The position numbers and the translations under genes were made by a program. DNA of 54,329 nucleotides from NCBI RefSeq assembly GCF_000613945.1, contig NZ_BAJY01000017.1, positions 1 to 54,329 on the forward strand, in the 5' to 3' direction. Positions 9,248 through 18,523 of the stretch are shown here, one piece after another. The stretch comes from Prevotella falsenii DSM 22864 = JCM 15124 (lineage in GTDB: Bacteria; Bacteroidota; Bacteroidia; Bacteroidales; Bacteroidaceae). The notes under the pieces are model-generated. The model was not told the DNA's origin and searched no databases. It worked only from the letters and a program-made list of their open reading frames with translations. Position 1 is the first letter of the stretch, and the number at the start of each line of letters is the position of its first letter.

Positions 9248-10261
9248 ATGGCAGTAAATTATAAAGACTTAGGTCTCGTAAACACACGCGAGATGTTTAA
9301 GAGAGCCATCGACGGAGGGTGGGCAGTACCGGCATTTAACTTTAATAATTTGGAACAACTCCAAGCAATTGTTACAGCTTGTGTGCAAACAAAGTCGCCT
9401 GTAATCATTCAGGTTTCAAAGGGAGCGCGCAATTATGCCAACCAGACATTGCTTCGTTACTTGGCAGAAGGTGCTGTTGAATATGTAAAAGAGTTAGGCT
9501 GCAAGCACCCTGAAATTGTGCTGCACCTCGACCACGGCGACAGCTTCGAGCTATGTAAGAGCTGTGTAGACTTCGGTTTCTCATCAGTAATGATTGACGG
9601 TTCTGCACTTCCTTATGAGGAAAATATAGCTTTGACAAAGCAGGTTGTAGACTATGCACACCGGTTCGATGTAACAGTAGAAGGCGAACTCGGCGTTTTG
9701 GCAGGCGTTGAAGACGACGTTGTTGCTGAAGAGTCGCACTACACACGTCCGGAAGAAGTGGTAGACTTTGCCAAGCGCACAGGTTGCGACTCGTTGGCAA
9801 TCTCTATTGGCACTTCGCACGGTGCTTACAAGTTTAAGCCGGAGCAGTGTACACGTGACCCAAAGACCGGCCGCTTGGTTCCTCCTCCATTGGCATTCGA
9901 TGTGTTGGAAGCAGTAGAGAAAGAACTTCCGGGCTTCCCAATCGTGCTTCACGGCTCGTCTTCAGTGCCGCAAAAGTATGTTGATATGATTAATAAGTAC
10001 GGTGGCGCATTGCCAAACGCAGTGGGCATTCCTGAAGAACAGCTCCGCAAGGCTACCAAGAGTGCCGTATGTAAGATTAATATCGACTCTGACTCTCGTC
10101 TTGCATTCACCGCAGGTGTTCGCGAAACATTGGCATTGCACCCTGAATACTTCGACCCACGCCAGTATTGCGGCAAGGCTCGCGAGTATATGACCGAACT
10201 CTATGCTGAAAAGATTAAGGACGTTCTTGGTTCAGACAACAAGTTGGCTAACCTCGATTAA
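9248..10261 (+). CDS. fba: class II fructose-1,6-bisphosphate aldolase
   Basis: A 337-residue zinc-dependent glycolytic aldolase that cleaves fructose 1,6-bisphosphate to DHAP and glyceraldehyde 3-phosphate. HLDHGDSFELCK carries the catalytic Asp and a zinc His. VEGELGVLAGVEDDV is the Glu-containing segment, SIGTSHGAYKF has the next zinc His, and LHGSSSV the last His and phosphate site. Length and the DPRQYCGKAREYM tail suit the group seen in Bacteroidetes. Codons are biased as in a highly expressed gene. It has its own promoter and terminator, so it is probably monocistronic. Confidence 0.96.
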   Translation: MAVNYKDLGLVNTREMFKRAIDGGWAVPAFNFNNLEQLQAIVTACVQTKSPVIIQVSKGARNYANQTLLRYLAEGAVEYVKELGCKHPEIVLHLDHGDSFELCKSCVDFGFSSVMIDGSALPYEENIALTKQVVDYAHRFDVTVEGELGVLAGVEDDVVAEESHYTRPEEVVDFAKRTGCDSLAISIGTSHGAYKFKPEQCTRDPKTGRLVPPPLAFDVLEAVEKELPGFPIVLHGSSSVPQKYVDMINKYGGALPNAVGIPEEQLRKATKSAVCKINIDSDSRLAFTAGVRETLALHPEYFDPRQYCGKAREYMTELYAEKIKDVLGSDNKLANLD

Positions 10262-10285
10262 TCCTTGGCAGTAATCAATACAAAC

Positions 10286-10322
10286 GGCGGAAGCCCCTTG
10301 AAGAGGTTTCCGCCTTTCTTTT
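10286..10322 (+). terminator. terminator of fba
   Basis: The stem GGCGGAAGCC/GGTTTCCGCC is followed by TTTCTTTT. Confidence 0.88.
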
Positions 10323-10367
10323 CCACTTAATTAGAGAAAACTAAAAACACCTTAAATAAAACAGAAA

Positions 10368-11365
10368 ATGAGAAGGATTATCGTTTCACTGGTCTTGTTT
10401 ATAATGGGCATTTCAATGAATGCGCAAGACAAAACTATTGGATTTATCTTGCTATCGGGCAAGAAGATATGCTCGGCAAAGCCGATACGGGAACAAATAC
10501 TGATGGTTTCTTGCTCGATTCGTTCAGCAAAGCAATAAGCGAAGTTGCGAAAGGAAAGCGCGTAGGTTTCGTTACCGTAACGTTGCCGGTAAGCCCTATC
10601 ATTGCTTTCGATAAGCAAAACTATCGCAGCTACGTATCGAAAGTAACCGACGAAAACAACAGGAAGGCTTTGGAAAAGTACGATAACAACCCTTACGGCA
10701 GCCTTATCAGCATGGCACGCAGTGCCCAAAGCAAGGGCGTCGTGAAAGGAATATTGCTCCAACAAGACGGTATCGACAACTATAACGAAGCGTGGCTGAA
10801 GCGTGTGAGGAGGCTTTATTATGATATACTTGCCGATTTGTCGCTCGATTCTACAAAAGTTCCGTTGCTGATAGGCGAAGTAGGCCATGCCGAATATGGC
10901 GGAAAGTACGCTGCTGCCAACGAAACCTATGGCAAAATGCACGGTGCTTTGCAATATTCGTTTGTTGTTTCGTCGGCAAATTGCCCATTGGCAGACAACA
11001 AAATCTATTATTCTAAAGAGGGATTTGAAGGTCTTGGGCGCAAATTTGCTATCAAAGCCTTGCAAGGAATAGGCTTCGAACTTCCCGAAGTTCGCAGAAC
11101 GACCTCGATAACGAAGCAGACCATCGACCGCAAAACGCTGAAAGTAGGCGTGCAGATAAGCGATAAAGGAATGCTGACAGCTACTTCCAACGAACCCATC
11201 GTGAAGATTTCGGTGCAGAATGCAGCAGGAAAGAATATTAAGGACATTACGATTGCCGAACCGACAAAAGAGTATAACTTGGACTTGAATGCGTTCCCGC
11301 AAGAAGAAATCACCGTTATTTTCCATACAACAGAAGGCGAACAGTCGTTCACGATTAATAACTAA
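10368..11365 (+). CDS. exported SASA (sialate O-acetylesterase)-type SGNH protein, frameshifted and apparently lacking catalytic residues
   Basis: The ATG at 10368 begins a signal peptide (MRRIIVSLVLFIMGISMNAQ). One base seems to be missing from the A-run at 10431-10434; adding an A joins it to YWIYLAIGQEDMLGKAD and the rest of the frame (332 residues). The fold matches SASA/CE6 esterases: block I, a VKGILLQQDGIDNYNEAW segment, a PLLIGEVG strand and the LADNKIYYSKEGFEGLGRKFA block. However, where active enzymes have GQSNM the Ser is Glu, and where they have D-x-x-HF the His is replaced by Tyr. A beta domain of about 85 residues ends the protein. The family is inferred from these blocks. It is probably a carbohydrate-binding or otherwise non-hydrolytic periplasmic protein. 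Confidence 0.7.
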
Positions 11366-11386
11366 CTTCATAAAATCAGCGAAAAG

Positions 11387-11746
11387 ATGCACATCGTAAC
11401 CATCGTTTCAGCAACATTCGTGGCGTTGGAGTTTCTTTATATCATGTATCTTGAAACTTTTGCGACCACATCTAAACGGACATCAGAGGTGTTTGGCTTG
11501 ACCAAAGAGGAACTTAGCCAACCTTCGCTCGCCCGTCTTTTCCAAAATCAAGGCGTTTACAATGGGCTTATTGGGTTGTTGCTGTTGGCTGCACTCTATG
11601 TTTTTCCCGACCGCCGGTGTGTTGTTTTTCTCCTTATCTATTGTGTTGGGGTAGCTGCATACGGTGGATATAGTGCAGGGTGGCGCATCTTTTTAAAGCA
11701 AGGAACACTCCCATTGCTGTCGCTCGTCAGCTGTTTCTTATTTTAA
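11387..11746 (+). CDS. DUF1304 family membrane protein
   Basis: 119 residues with four predicted membrane helices (about 3-22, 55-73, 80-96, 100-118). The family signature is recognisable: an N-terminal helix ending in YLETF, then SQPSLARLFQNQGVYNGLIG. The function is unknown. It starts 21 bases after the SASA homologue and may be cotranscribed with it. Confidence 0.8.
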   Translation: MHIVTIVSATFVALEFLYIMYLETFATTSKRTSEVFGLTKEELSQPSLARLFQNQGVYNGLIGLLLLAALYVFPDRRCVVFLLIYCVGVAAYGGYSAGWRIFLKQGTLPLLSLVSCFLF

Positions 11747-11805
11747 AATGTAGACAGTAGCTCCATAAAAAGATATTTCAACCAATACGAAAAAGCAAAT
11801 TGAGA

Positions 11806-13554
11806 ATGGCTCGTTGGCATCTTAGTAAACGACAATATTGCATCGGTGGAGCTACTTTTGCCCTTTTCTTGCTTATCTTCGTTGTCTATCGGCTTCTTCC
11901 GCCTTCGCAAAAAGACATTGAAGATTGTGCCGTGGTGGTGGAGCAGCAAGCCTATTACCAATTGGAGGTGAACGGAAAGCCCACCGTTTACTTTACCGAT
12001 TATAAAGACTCGAAACTCGTTGGCGGTGTTATACAGAAAGAATTAATCCGTACACGCAAAGTTCGCACACGTGGCTATTGGGTAAATGCCTTTCCAATCT
12101 GGCCCAGTTGCTTCGGACGCATCGTAACAAAGTGGGGGAATAAGCCCTCAACAATCTTGAGTCTCAACAGCAATGCCTTGCACAAGCTGTTAGCCGACAA
12201 GCTGAAAACTGCCGACGACGAGCTGGCAGGCTTGCAAACGCAGCACAACGAGCTAACTTATTATATGCGTGTGCACAACGTAAGCGACTACGGATATAAC
12301 AAGGTGGCTGACTATCACCGACATCTTGAGCGGCAACGCGACTCGCTCCGAACGGTCATTGGCGTGCTGGTGAGCATTCCAACCGATGCCCAACTGCGTA
12401 TAAAACAAATCAATAGCTACACTGTGTTGCGCGATGGTTCGGCGAAAACGACCGCTTGCAAACGCATTGCCATATACAAAGACAGCGGAAACCTGCTGTT
12501 GCAGACGCATAACAAGTTCACACCCATTGGCACAATTGCCGTAATGGGTGCTGAAAGGGCACAGGCAGAGTTGGCAAAGGTATCGCAGCGCACGGAAGTA
12601 GCACTGAACAAGCCGTTTCAAAAGGGTGTTCCCGATTCGTTGGGCTACTATGTAGGCGAAATGAAACAAGGAAAACCGAATGGCTACGGGCAGCATTTTG
12701 GCAACAATGGCAGCTTCTACGACGGTCATTGGGACGACGGAAAGCCCAACGGTTTCGGCTTCTACATTGCGCCACACGAATATTTACAGGTGGGAGAGTG
12801 GAAAGATGGCGTGTTTAAAGGCGAACGAATCAGCCACCACCACGAGCGTATTTATGGCATAGACATATCCAAACACCAGCACGAGAAGAAGAAAGAGAAG
12901 TTCGCCATTGATTGGGAGAAACTCCGTATCATAGGTTTGGGAAAGATAAGTGCAAAGAAGATACGCGGAAAGGTGGATTATCCCATTGCGTTTGTATATA
13001 TAAAGTCTACCGAAGGTTGCACGGTGCTGAATCCATACTACAAGGACGACTATGCACAGGCACGCAAACACGGCATCAGGGTGGGGACATACCATTTCTT
13101 TTCCACCACTTCGGCAGGCATAGAGCAGGCTCGCTACTTCCTGAAGAATAGCCTTTTCAGCAAAGGCGACCTACCCGCAGTGCTCGATGTCGAACCTTCC
13201 GACGAGCAGATTGAGAAGATGGGCGGTGCCGAAGTGCTATTCAAGCACGTTCGCAATTGGCTTGTTGCAGTTCATCGTGCCACGGGTGTGCGCCCTATTC
13301 TTTACATCAGCCAGATGTTTACAAAGAAATACTTGCCGTTGGCTGTTGATTTGCAAGGCGAATACTTTGTGTGGATAGCCCGTTATGGCGAATACAAGCC
13401 CGAATTGAAGCTGACTTACTGGCAGCTGAGTCCCGATGGAAAGGTCAGCGGCATACACGGCGATGTTGATATAAATGTCTTTAACGGCTATAAAAACCAG
13501 TACGAGGACTTCTTGCGCAAGTATTGTATAAAAAAGAATATTGCTGTTCGCTGA
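11806..13554 (+). CDS. membrane-anchored MORN-repeat GH25 lysozyme
   Basis: About 582 residues. A single membrane helix (about 14-33, ATFALFLLIFVVYRLL) has a basic stretch before it, so the rest should lie in the periplasm. A helical, partly coiled-coil region is at about 125-190. MORN-like repeats (GYYVGEMKQGKPNGYGQHF, SFYDGHWDDGKPNGFGFY, QVGEWKDGVFKGE) are at about 280-345. A GH25 muramidase domain runs from YGIDISKHQ at about 350 to the end, with the acidic pair in AVLDVEPSD and the closing DVDINVFNGY. GH25 enzymes cut the MurNAc-GlcNAc bond of peptidoglycan. I start at the ATG at 11806 rather than the TTG at 11800. Confidence 0.88.
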   Translation: MARWHLSKRQYCIGGATFALFLLIFVVYRLLPPSQKDIEDCAVVVEQQAYYQLEVNGKPTVYFTDYKDSKLVGGVIQKELIRTRKVRTRGYWVNAFPIWPSCFGRIVTKWGNKPSTILSLNSNALHKLLADKLKTADDELAGLQTQHNELTYYMRVHNVSDYGYNKVADYHRHLERQRDSLRTVIGVLVSIPTDAQLRIKQINSYTVLRDGSAKTTACKRIAIYKDSGNLLLQTHNKFTPIGTIAVMGAERAQAELAKVSQRTEVALNKPFQKGVPDSLGYYVGEMKQGKPNGYGQHFGNNGSFYDGHWDDGKPNGFGFYIAPHEYLQVGEWKDGVFKGERISHHHERIYGIDISKHQHEKKKEKFAIDWEKLRIIGLGKISAKKIRGKVDYPIAFVYIKSTEGCTVLNPYYKDDYAQARKHGIRVGTYHFFSTTSAGIEQARYFLKNSLFSKGDLPAVLDVEPSDEQIEKMGGAEVLFKHVRNWLVAVHRATGVRPILYISQMFTKKYLPLAVDLQGEYFVWIARYGEYKPELKLTYWQLSPDGKVSGIHGDVDINVFNGYKNQYEDFLRKYCIKKNIAVR

Positions 13555-13667
13555 CGTTTGAAATGCAGCAACGTATGTTGTTGAAAGCACAGGAAAAGTA
13601 GGAGAATGGTGCAAAAAATCTGCGTAAGAACATCTATCGTGTAACGTCTTTATTATCGACGCTTTGT

Positions 13668-13755
13668 AAAACCAGTTGTTTTGCACGGTAAAAGCGTAGG
13701 TTTTGCGAGCCGAAAGCGGCTGTTTTGCAACGCAAAACCTACGCTATTGAAAAGT
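13668..13755. repeat. 22-bp-period array, class 1, copy E (inverted orientation)
   Basis: Units start at 13668, 13690, 13712 and 13734, exactly 22 bp each. The cores are CCAGTTG, GCGTAGG, GCGGCTG, CCTACGC. On the minus strand this is GCGTAGG, CAGCCGC, CCTACGC, CAACTGG, the order of copy B. It fills the convergent gap between the lysozyme and the gene ending at 13868, and no other feature is seen in that 310-bp gap. Confidence 0.8.
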
Positions 13756-13867
13756 CAGAGCGCAGTTATCACTTTTTAATAGAATTGTTTCAAGAAGAAT
13801 AGAACAAAACTACATCGTTGGCTTGCTGCATATTTCAGCCGGTATGATTGTAGTTTTGGTTCTTTTG

Positions 13868-14410
13868 TTACATAGCCGTCATATGGTAGCCTAACCGCTT
13901 CAACTCTATGGCTACACCGAAATTATAAAGCTGATGGAGTGCTTCAACAAACGCACGATAAGATTCTTTGGTGCTTGGCTCGATGTTTAAACGGCGCAAC
14001 CGGCTGTAAGTTCGTGCGGCACATTCGCCCACAAGACGCTCCAAGGCATTGGCTTCGTCGGCATTTAGCAGCAAAACCTTTTCGCGGATATAGTCGTCGG
14101 TATGGTCGAAATCGGTTTGGTCGCGCAGGTAGGCATACAGGTTTTCTACCTTGCTGTATAGTTCCCAATCCTCGTCCCAGTATTTTGCAACTGCCATTCC
14201 GACGTACATTATCCACCCAAGTGCAACTGTTGGATAGTTGGGAAACTCGCGTATGGCGTCAGGCATATAGGCTTCGGCTATTTTCTGCCATAGTTCGTCC
14301 AAGTCGGGAGCTTCGGGCAACCGCTCGTCTACCTCGTTGTGTGATAGCAAATACCGATAAAGGTCGTCTTTGAAGATGGTTTCAAAGTTGGTGGTTGTGT
14401 CTTTTTGCAT
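13868..14410 (-). CDS. conserved hypothetical protein
   Basis: 180 residues, mostly helical and acidic, with no signal peptide. Notable segments are PNYPTVALGWIMYVGMAVAKYWD in the first half and the ending LYNFGVAIELKRLGYHM. I do not recognise the family. The Trp/Tyr-rich, soluble, all-helical composition suggests a cytoplasmic protein. It lies downstream of recA but behind the recA hairpin. Confidence 0.7.
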   Translation of the reverse strand: MQKDTTTNFETIFKDDLYRYLLSHNEVDERLPEAPDLDELWQKIAEAYMPDAIREFPNYPTVALGWIMYVGMAVAKYWDEDWELYSKVENLYAYLRDQTDFDHTDDYIREKVLLLNADEANALERLVGECAARTYSRLRRLNIEPSTKESYRAFVEALHQLYNFGVAIELKRLGYHMTAM

Positions 14411-14436
14411 TGTCTTTTCTTCTTTTCTGAACAGAA

Positions 14437-14483
14437 AGCAGGGCGAAGTAAGCCCACTTTTCAGCAGCTTTCTTCGCCCTGTT
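14437..14483 (-). terminator. terminator of recA
   Basis: The inverted repeat CAGGGCGAAG (14439-14448) with CTTCGCCCTG (14472-14481) lies 12 bases past the recA stop. On the minus strand it is followed by CTTTCTG. The loop contains TAAGCCCACTT, which recurs at 44940. Confidence 0.65.
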
Positions 14484-14495
14484 TCGATGTTGCCA

Positions 14496-15518
14496 TTATG
14501 CGTTTTGCTTTGCGGTAATGGCTTGTTGTATCAGTGCTGTAATCTCTTCTACAAGTTCCGGATTGTCTTTCAGCATGGTCTTGGTGGCATCACGCCCTTG
14601 TGCGAGCTTTGTTCCGCCATAGCTGAACCAGCTTCCGCTCTTCTGAATGATGTTGTATTCTACCCCCAAGTCGAGTATTTCGCCTACTTTAGAGATGCCT
14701 TCGCCGAAGAGAATGTCGAATTCAACCTTGCGGAAAGGAGGCGCAACCTTGTTTTTCACAACCTTAACACGAACTTGGTTGCCGATAACATTGTCGCCGT
14801 CCTTGATGGAAGTAACGCGACGAATGTCCAAACGCACAGAACTGTAGAACTTCAAAGCGTTACCACCTGTGGTTGTTTCGGGGTTTCCGAACATCACACC
14901 AATCTTTTCGCGCAACTGATTGATGAAGATACAGCAGGTGTTTGTCTTGCTGATGGTAGATGTCAGCTTGCGCAGAGCCTGACTCATAAGGCGCGCCTGC
15001 AAGCCAACGTTAGAATCTCCCATATCGCCTTCTATTTCTTTCTTAGGTGTAAGCGCAGCCACAGAGTCTACAACGAGAATGTCGATGGCTGAAGAACGAA
15101 TAAGTTGGTCGGCTATTTCCAACGCTTGTTCGCCGTTGTCGGGTTGCGAAATCCACAAGTTATCTACGTCTACGCCTAACTTTTGTGCATAGAAACGGTC
15201 GAAAGCGTGCTCCGCATCGATGAATGCAGCGATGCCACCGGCCTTCTGTGCTTCGGCAATGGCGTGGATGGCGAGGGTTGTTTTACCCGAGCTTTCGGGT
15301 CCATAAATCTCTATAATGCGTCCACGGGGATAGCCACCTACGCCTAAAGCAACATCAAGACCTATGCTGCCGCTGGGTATTACTTCCACGTTTTCTATCT
15401 GCTCGTCGCCCATACGCATGATAGAACCTTTACCAAAGTCTTTTTCTATCTTCGACATCGCTGCTTGCAGAGCCTTCAGTTTGCCTTCAGCAGCGTTTTG
15501 TATTTCTTCTTTTGCCAT
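14496..15518 (-). CDS. recA: recombinase RecA
   Basis: The 340-residue recombinase for homologous recombination and SOS induction. Walker [15 protein letters not shown], Walker [11 protein letters not shown], loop L1 [19 protein letters not shown], loop L2 [20 protein letters not shown]. The length is normal, and the C-terminal tail is less acidic than in E. coli. No TAnnTTTG box is evident in the 100 bases upstream. Confidence 0.98.
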   Translation of the reverse strand: MAKEEIQNAAEGKLKALQAAMSKIEKDFGKGSIMRMGDEQIENVEVIPSGSIGLDVALGVGGYPRGRIIEIYGPESSGKTTLAIHAIAEAQKAGGIAAFIDAEHAFDRFYAQKLGVDVDNLWISQPDNGEQALEIADQLIRSSAIDILVVDSVAALTPKKEIEGDMGDSNVGLQARLMSQALRKLTSTISKTNTCCIFINQLREKIGVMFGNPETTTGGNALKFYSSVRLDIRRVTSIKDGDNVIGNQVRVKVVKNKVAPPFRKVEFDILFGEGISKVGEILDLGVEYNIIQKSGSWFSYGGTKLAQGRDATKTMLKDNPELVEEITALIQQAITAKQNA

Positions 15519-15579
15519 ATAATAATTAATCTATTTTATATTGTATTTTAAACTCTTTATCAGTGAACGTTGCGCTCTA

Positions 15580-15666
15580 TTGCAGGTTTGATGTCGATAC
15601 TGAGGTATCTTTGCCTGCTTATATGGAGTGCTTAAATGCCCAAAAGTTTCACTTTCGGGCTTTTTA
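15580..15666 (+). other. candidate short transcript: promoter-like boxes plus hairpin
   Basis: On the plus strand, between two leftward genes, TTG (15580-15582), 22 bases and TATCTTTG (15605-15612) precede a hairpin GCCCAAAAGT/ACTTTCGGGC (15638-15660) with TTTTT at its end. Together these could encode a small RNA of about 50 nt. The spacing is slightly long and the call is speculative. Confidence 0.3.
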
Positions 15667-15728
15667 TTCGCTGATATGCATTTAAAAGTTTATGTATGTT
15701 CATTCTTTGTTGCGCAATTCTTTGCTGC

Positions 15729-16049
15729 TCACTCTTTCTTCTTTCGCTTTTTAGGATAAGGCAACACCTCTGCCAAAATAGCAACAACCTTTATAGCATG
15801 GTCTGCTTTTGAAACGTCAAGTATGTAGTGTTCTTTTGCTCCTTCGTATGGAAAACCTTTTTCAGCTTCTACCATTAAAGCCTCAATAGCCTTGTGTTGC
15901 TTCACGAAAGCTATATTGTCGCAAGCTATGATGACAGGTTTCTCGTTGGCGTATATCATGTATTCGCCAAACATTTTGCGGTATCTGATGTTTCCAACAG
16001 GTTCTATCTGCTTGCAAACGAACTCGATGAAATCTAAAGAACACGCCAT
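15729..16049 (-). CDS. TfoX N-terminal domain protein
   Basis: A 106-residue single-domain protein of the TfoX/Sxy N-terminal family. RYRKMFGEYMIYANEKPVIIACDNIAFVKQ is the characteristic region, and the C-terminus is a lysine run (KKRKKKE). Full TfoX regulates competence in Gammaproteobacteria; the role of stand-alone N-domains in Bacteroidetes is not known to me. It begins 37 bases after the carboxynorspermidine synthase gene and is probably in the same transcript. Confidence 0.82.
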   Translation of the reverse strand: MACSLDFIEFVCKQIEPVGNIRYRKMFGEYMIYANEKPVIIACDNIAFVKQHKAIEALMVEAEKGFPYEGAKEHYILDVSKADHAIKVVAILAEVLPYPKKRKKKE

Positions 16050-16086
16050 ATCGTTCTACTTTTCAGCCTTTCTGATGTTCCTAATT

Positions 16087-17325
16087 CTACAATTCCAAGT
16101 CGCCACCGAACACTTCGTGCCAAGGCAAACCTTGCTTGTTGAGTTGTTCCATGAATGGGTCCGGGTCGAAATCTTCCAAGTTCCACACGCCCGGTTTACG
16201 CCAAATACCTTTGAAGAACATCATTGCGCCAATCATTGCAGGCACACCTGTTGTATAGCTGACGCCTTGCATGCCTGTTTCTTCGTATGCTTCTTGGTGC
16301 TTACAGTTGTTGTAAACGTAGTAAGTCTGCTCTTTTCCGTCCTTGATACCGCGAATACGGCAGCCGATTGAAGTCTCTCCGTCGTAGTTTTCGCCCAAGT
16401 CTTGCGGATTGGGCAATACGGCTTTGAGGAACTGAAGCGGCACAATCTTCACCTTTGCAGTCTTTCCAGAACCGTCAGCCAATGGTGCTTCGTACTCAAT
16501 TTCGTCGATACGGCTCATTCCAAGGTTCTGTATGCAATCCAAATAAGTAAGGTATTGCTGTCCGAAAGTCATCCAAAAGCGTGCACGCTTAATGGTTGGG
16601 AAGTTCTTAACGAGCGATTCCAACTCTTCATGGTGCATTAAGTAAGAGTCGCGAGGACCGATATTGGGGTATGTTAAGTCCTGATGCACCTTCAACGGTT
16701 CCGTTTCTATCCATTCACCATTTTCGTAATACAATCCCTTTTGGGTGATTTCGCGAATGTTTATTTCAGGATTGAAGTTTGTTGCAAACGCTTTGTGGTG
16801 GTTGCCTGCGTTGCAATCCACGATGTCGAGGTAGTGAATTTCGTCGAAATGGTGCTTTGCTGCGTAGGCAGTGAATACCTGCGAAACACCCGGGTCGAAC
16901 CCGCAGCCAAGGATAGCAGTGAGTCCTGCCTTCTCAAATTTATCTTTGTAAGCCCATTGCCAGCTGTATTCGAAGTGTGCTTCGTCCTTTGGCTCGTAGT
17001 TAGCCGTATCCAAATAGTTGCAACCGCACGCCAAACACGCCTCCATAATGGTGAGGTCTTGGTATGGCAACGCAAGGTTTACCACCAGTTCCGGCTTGAA
17101 CGAATTGAAAAGTGCCTTTAATTGCTCTACGTCGTCAGCATCTACCTGTGCTGTTTTAATATCGGCTTTGTAGCCTTTGTCGTGAATTGCTTTCACCAAC
17201 TCGTCGCATTTTTCTTTACGGCGGCTTGCTATCATGAACTCAGTAAACACTTCCTGATTTTGAACAATCTTAAAAGCGGCTACCGTGGCAACGCCACCTG
17301 CGCCAATCATAAGTACTTTTCCCAT
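16087..17325 (-). CDS. carboxynorspermidine synthase (saccharopine dehydrogenase-like)
   Basis: A 412-residue NADPH-dependent enzyme of the saccharopine dehydrogenase superfamily. It has an N-terminal Rossmann motif VLMIGAGGVATVAAFKI, then LVVNLALPYQDLTIMEACL and LDTANYEPKDEA, and GCGFDPGVSQVFTAYA. The size and the C-terminal region fit carboxynorspermidine dehydrogenase, which condenses aspartate semialdehyde with a diamine in the alternative norspermidine/spermidine route, better than lysine-pathway saccharopine dehydrogenase. The decarboxylase partner is not in the window. It is the second gene of a leftward three-gene unit. Confidence 0.85.
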   Translation of the reverse strand: MGKVLMIGAGGVATVAAFKIVQNQEVFTEFMIASRRKEKCDELVKAIHDKGYKADIKTAQVDADDVEQLKALFNSFKPELVVNLALPYQDLTIMEACLACGCNYLDTANYEPKDEAHFEYSWQWAYKDKFEKAGLTAILGCGFDPGVSQVFTAYAAKHHFDEIHYLDIVDCNAGNHHKAFATNFNPEINIREITQKGLYYENGEWIETEPLKVHQDLTYPNIGPRDSYLMHHEELESLVKNFPTIKRARFWMTFGQQYLTYLDCIQNLGMSRIDEIEYEAPLADGSGKTAKVKIVPLQFLKAVLPNPQDLGENYDGETSIGCRIRGIKDGKEQTYYVYNNCKHQEAYEETGMQGVSYTTGVPAMIGAMMFFKGIWRKPGVWNLEDFDPDPFMEQLNKQGLPWHEVFGGDLEL

Positions 17326-17338
17326 ATTCTTATTTCCT

Positions 17339-17929
17339 TTATTCTATGTTTTTATCTATTTCTTCCGAAGTTATGCCCATGGCATTCATAAGCGAATAGC
17401 CCAATATTTGTTGCTTGAAGTTGCCTCCTTCCATTGGCATCATGGCAAACATTGTGATGTGTTTCTGCTCGTCGTCCACATCTTTCAGCGTGTTGCGGAT
17501 AACACTGTAAATGTTGCTGTCTTCTGCATTCGGCACTATCATGATACGGCGAACTTCGTCGTGGCTCAACGTAATGCGCAGTACGTCGAGCAATACATCG
17601 TCTTTCTCCGTCAGTGCACTGCCCGTAGCAATGGTATTGATAATGAATTCGCCCAACCGCTCATCGGTAAATGCCTGCTTGTCAAGCTCTTTTTGAAAGT
17701 CGGAAGGTACGAAGTTCTCTAATTTGGCTTTGTTCTTATCGTGCAATACCACCACTTGGGTTTCGTGGTTGCCCGGTTTCAACCGTCCGTCAAGCGCAAT
17801 ATTCACTATCCATTGACTGAAGTCGGCTGCCGAAATCTTCCTGTTGAGCATTCGCTCGAAGTTCACAATGAGGTTAAACGCCACGCTATCGATGTAGTCG
17901 CCATCGACAATGATGATGTTTTCGCTCAT
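17339..17929 (-). CDS. conserved hypothetical protein beside carboxynorspermidine synthase
   Basis: About 196 residues, soluble, with no recognised catalytic motif; it opens SENIIIVDGDYIDSVAFNL and contains a Rossmann-like alternation. I place the start at 17929 because the ATG at 17959 is only a few bases from the -7 box (17972-17965) and would have almost no leader. The 13-bp gap to the next gene implies cotranscription and perhaps a shared task, which I cannot name. Confidence 0.75.
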   Translation of the reverse strand: MSENIIIVDGDYIDSVAFNLIVNFERMLNRKISAADFSQWIVNIALDGRLKPGNHETQVVVLHDKNKAKLENFVPSDFQKELDKQAFTDERLGEFIINTIATGSALTEKDDVLLDVLRITLSHDEVRRIMIVPNAEDSNIYSVIRNTLKDVDDEQKHITMFAMMPMEGGNFKQQILGYSLMNAMGITSEEIDKNIE

Positions 17930-17964
17930 TTTTATGTTCTGTGAATTTTGTGTATTCATTGCTA

Positions 17965-17996
17965 CAAAGTTACATTAAAAGGTGTGAATGCCCAAA
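17965..17996 (-). promoter_or_regulatory. promoter of the carboxynorspermidine synthase operon
   Basis: On the minus strand TTTG (17996-17993), 20 bases, TAACTTTG (17972-17965), a full consensus match. Confidence 0.82.
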
Positions 17997-18057
17997 ATAT
18001 TTCACTACTTTTTTGCTTATTACGAGCCTTATGGGTATTTGGCGGAAATTCGATACT

Positions 18058-18312
18058 GAGCAAATCTCTTTTTATTGTTTCGGTCTGATTTCAGCAAAAA
18101 TACGTTCTGTTTTGTAAAGAAAAAGACTATTGGAAAGCGGTATCTGTGTTTTGACGTTGCGAAAGCGTAGGTTTTGCGATGCAAAAGAGCCGCTTTTACC
18201 GTGCAAAAGCTACGCTTTTGGAACGCGAAACAATAGCTTTTGCAATGCGTTGATGGATAAGGAATTAAGCTGTAGTTACACTTGCGAAAAATATTTACGT
18301 CTTTATAGTCTT
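18058..18312. repeat. class 1 element, copy B: 125-bp direct repeat plus 22-bp array and tail
   Basis: The first 125 bases (18058-18182) match 20254-20378 with about six mismatches by eye. The array units start at 18161, 18183, 18205 and 18227, each exactly 22 bp, with cores GCGTAGG, GAGCCGC, GCTACGC, CAATAGC. The tail to 18312 (AAATATTTACGTCTTTATAG near its end) matches the tails of copies A and C. It lies upstream of the tetR-nitroreductase pair. Confidence 0.82.
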
Positions 18313-18523
18313 CTTTTCGTTTATAAATAATATGAGTTCGGTGTAAGTATTTGAGGACAAAGATACTTCACTTCTTTCTGATTATAAACATATTAAGTCG
18401 TAACCGGTTCTTTCTTTAAGTATCTTAATAAGAATATACCGGCGTAATTCTTATACTGAACTCAAGTTAAAGTCCCTTTTATATTAGTTAAACTATGTAA
18501 AAAGATAGGATAAAATCATCTAT

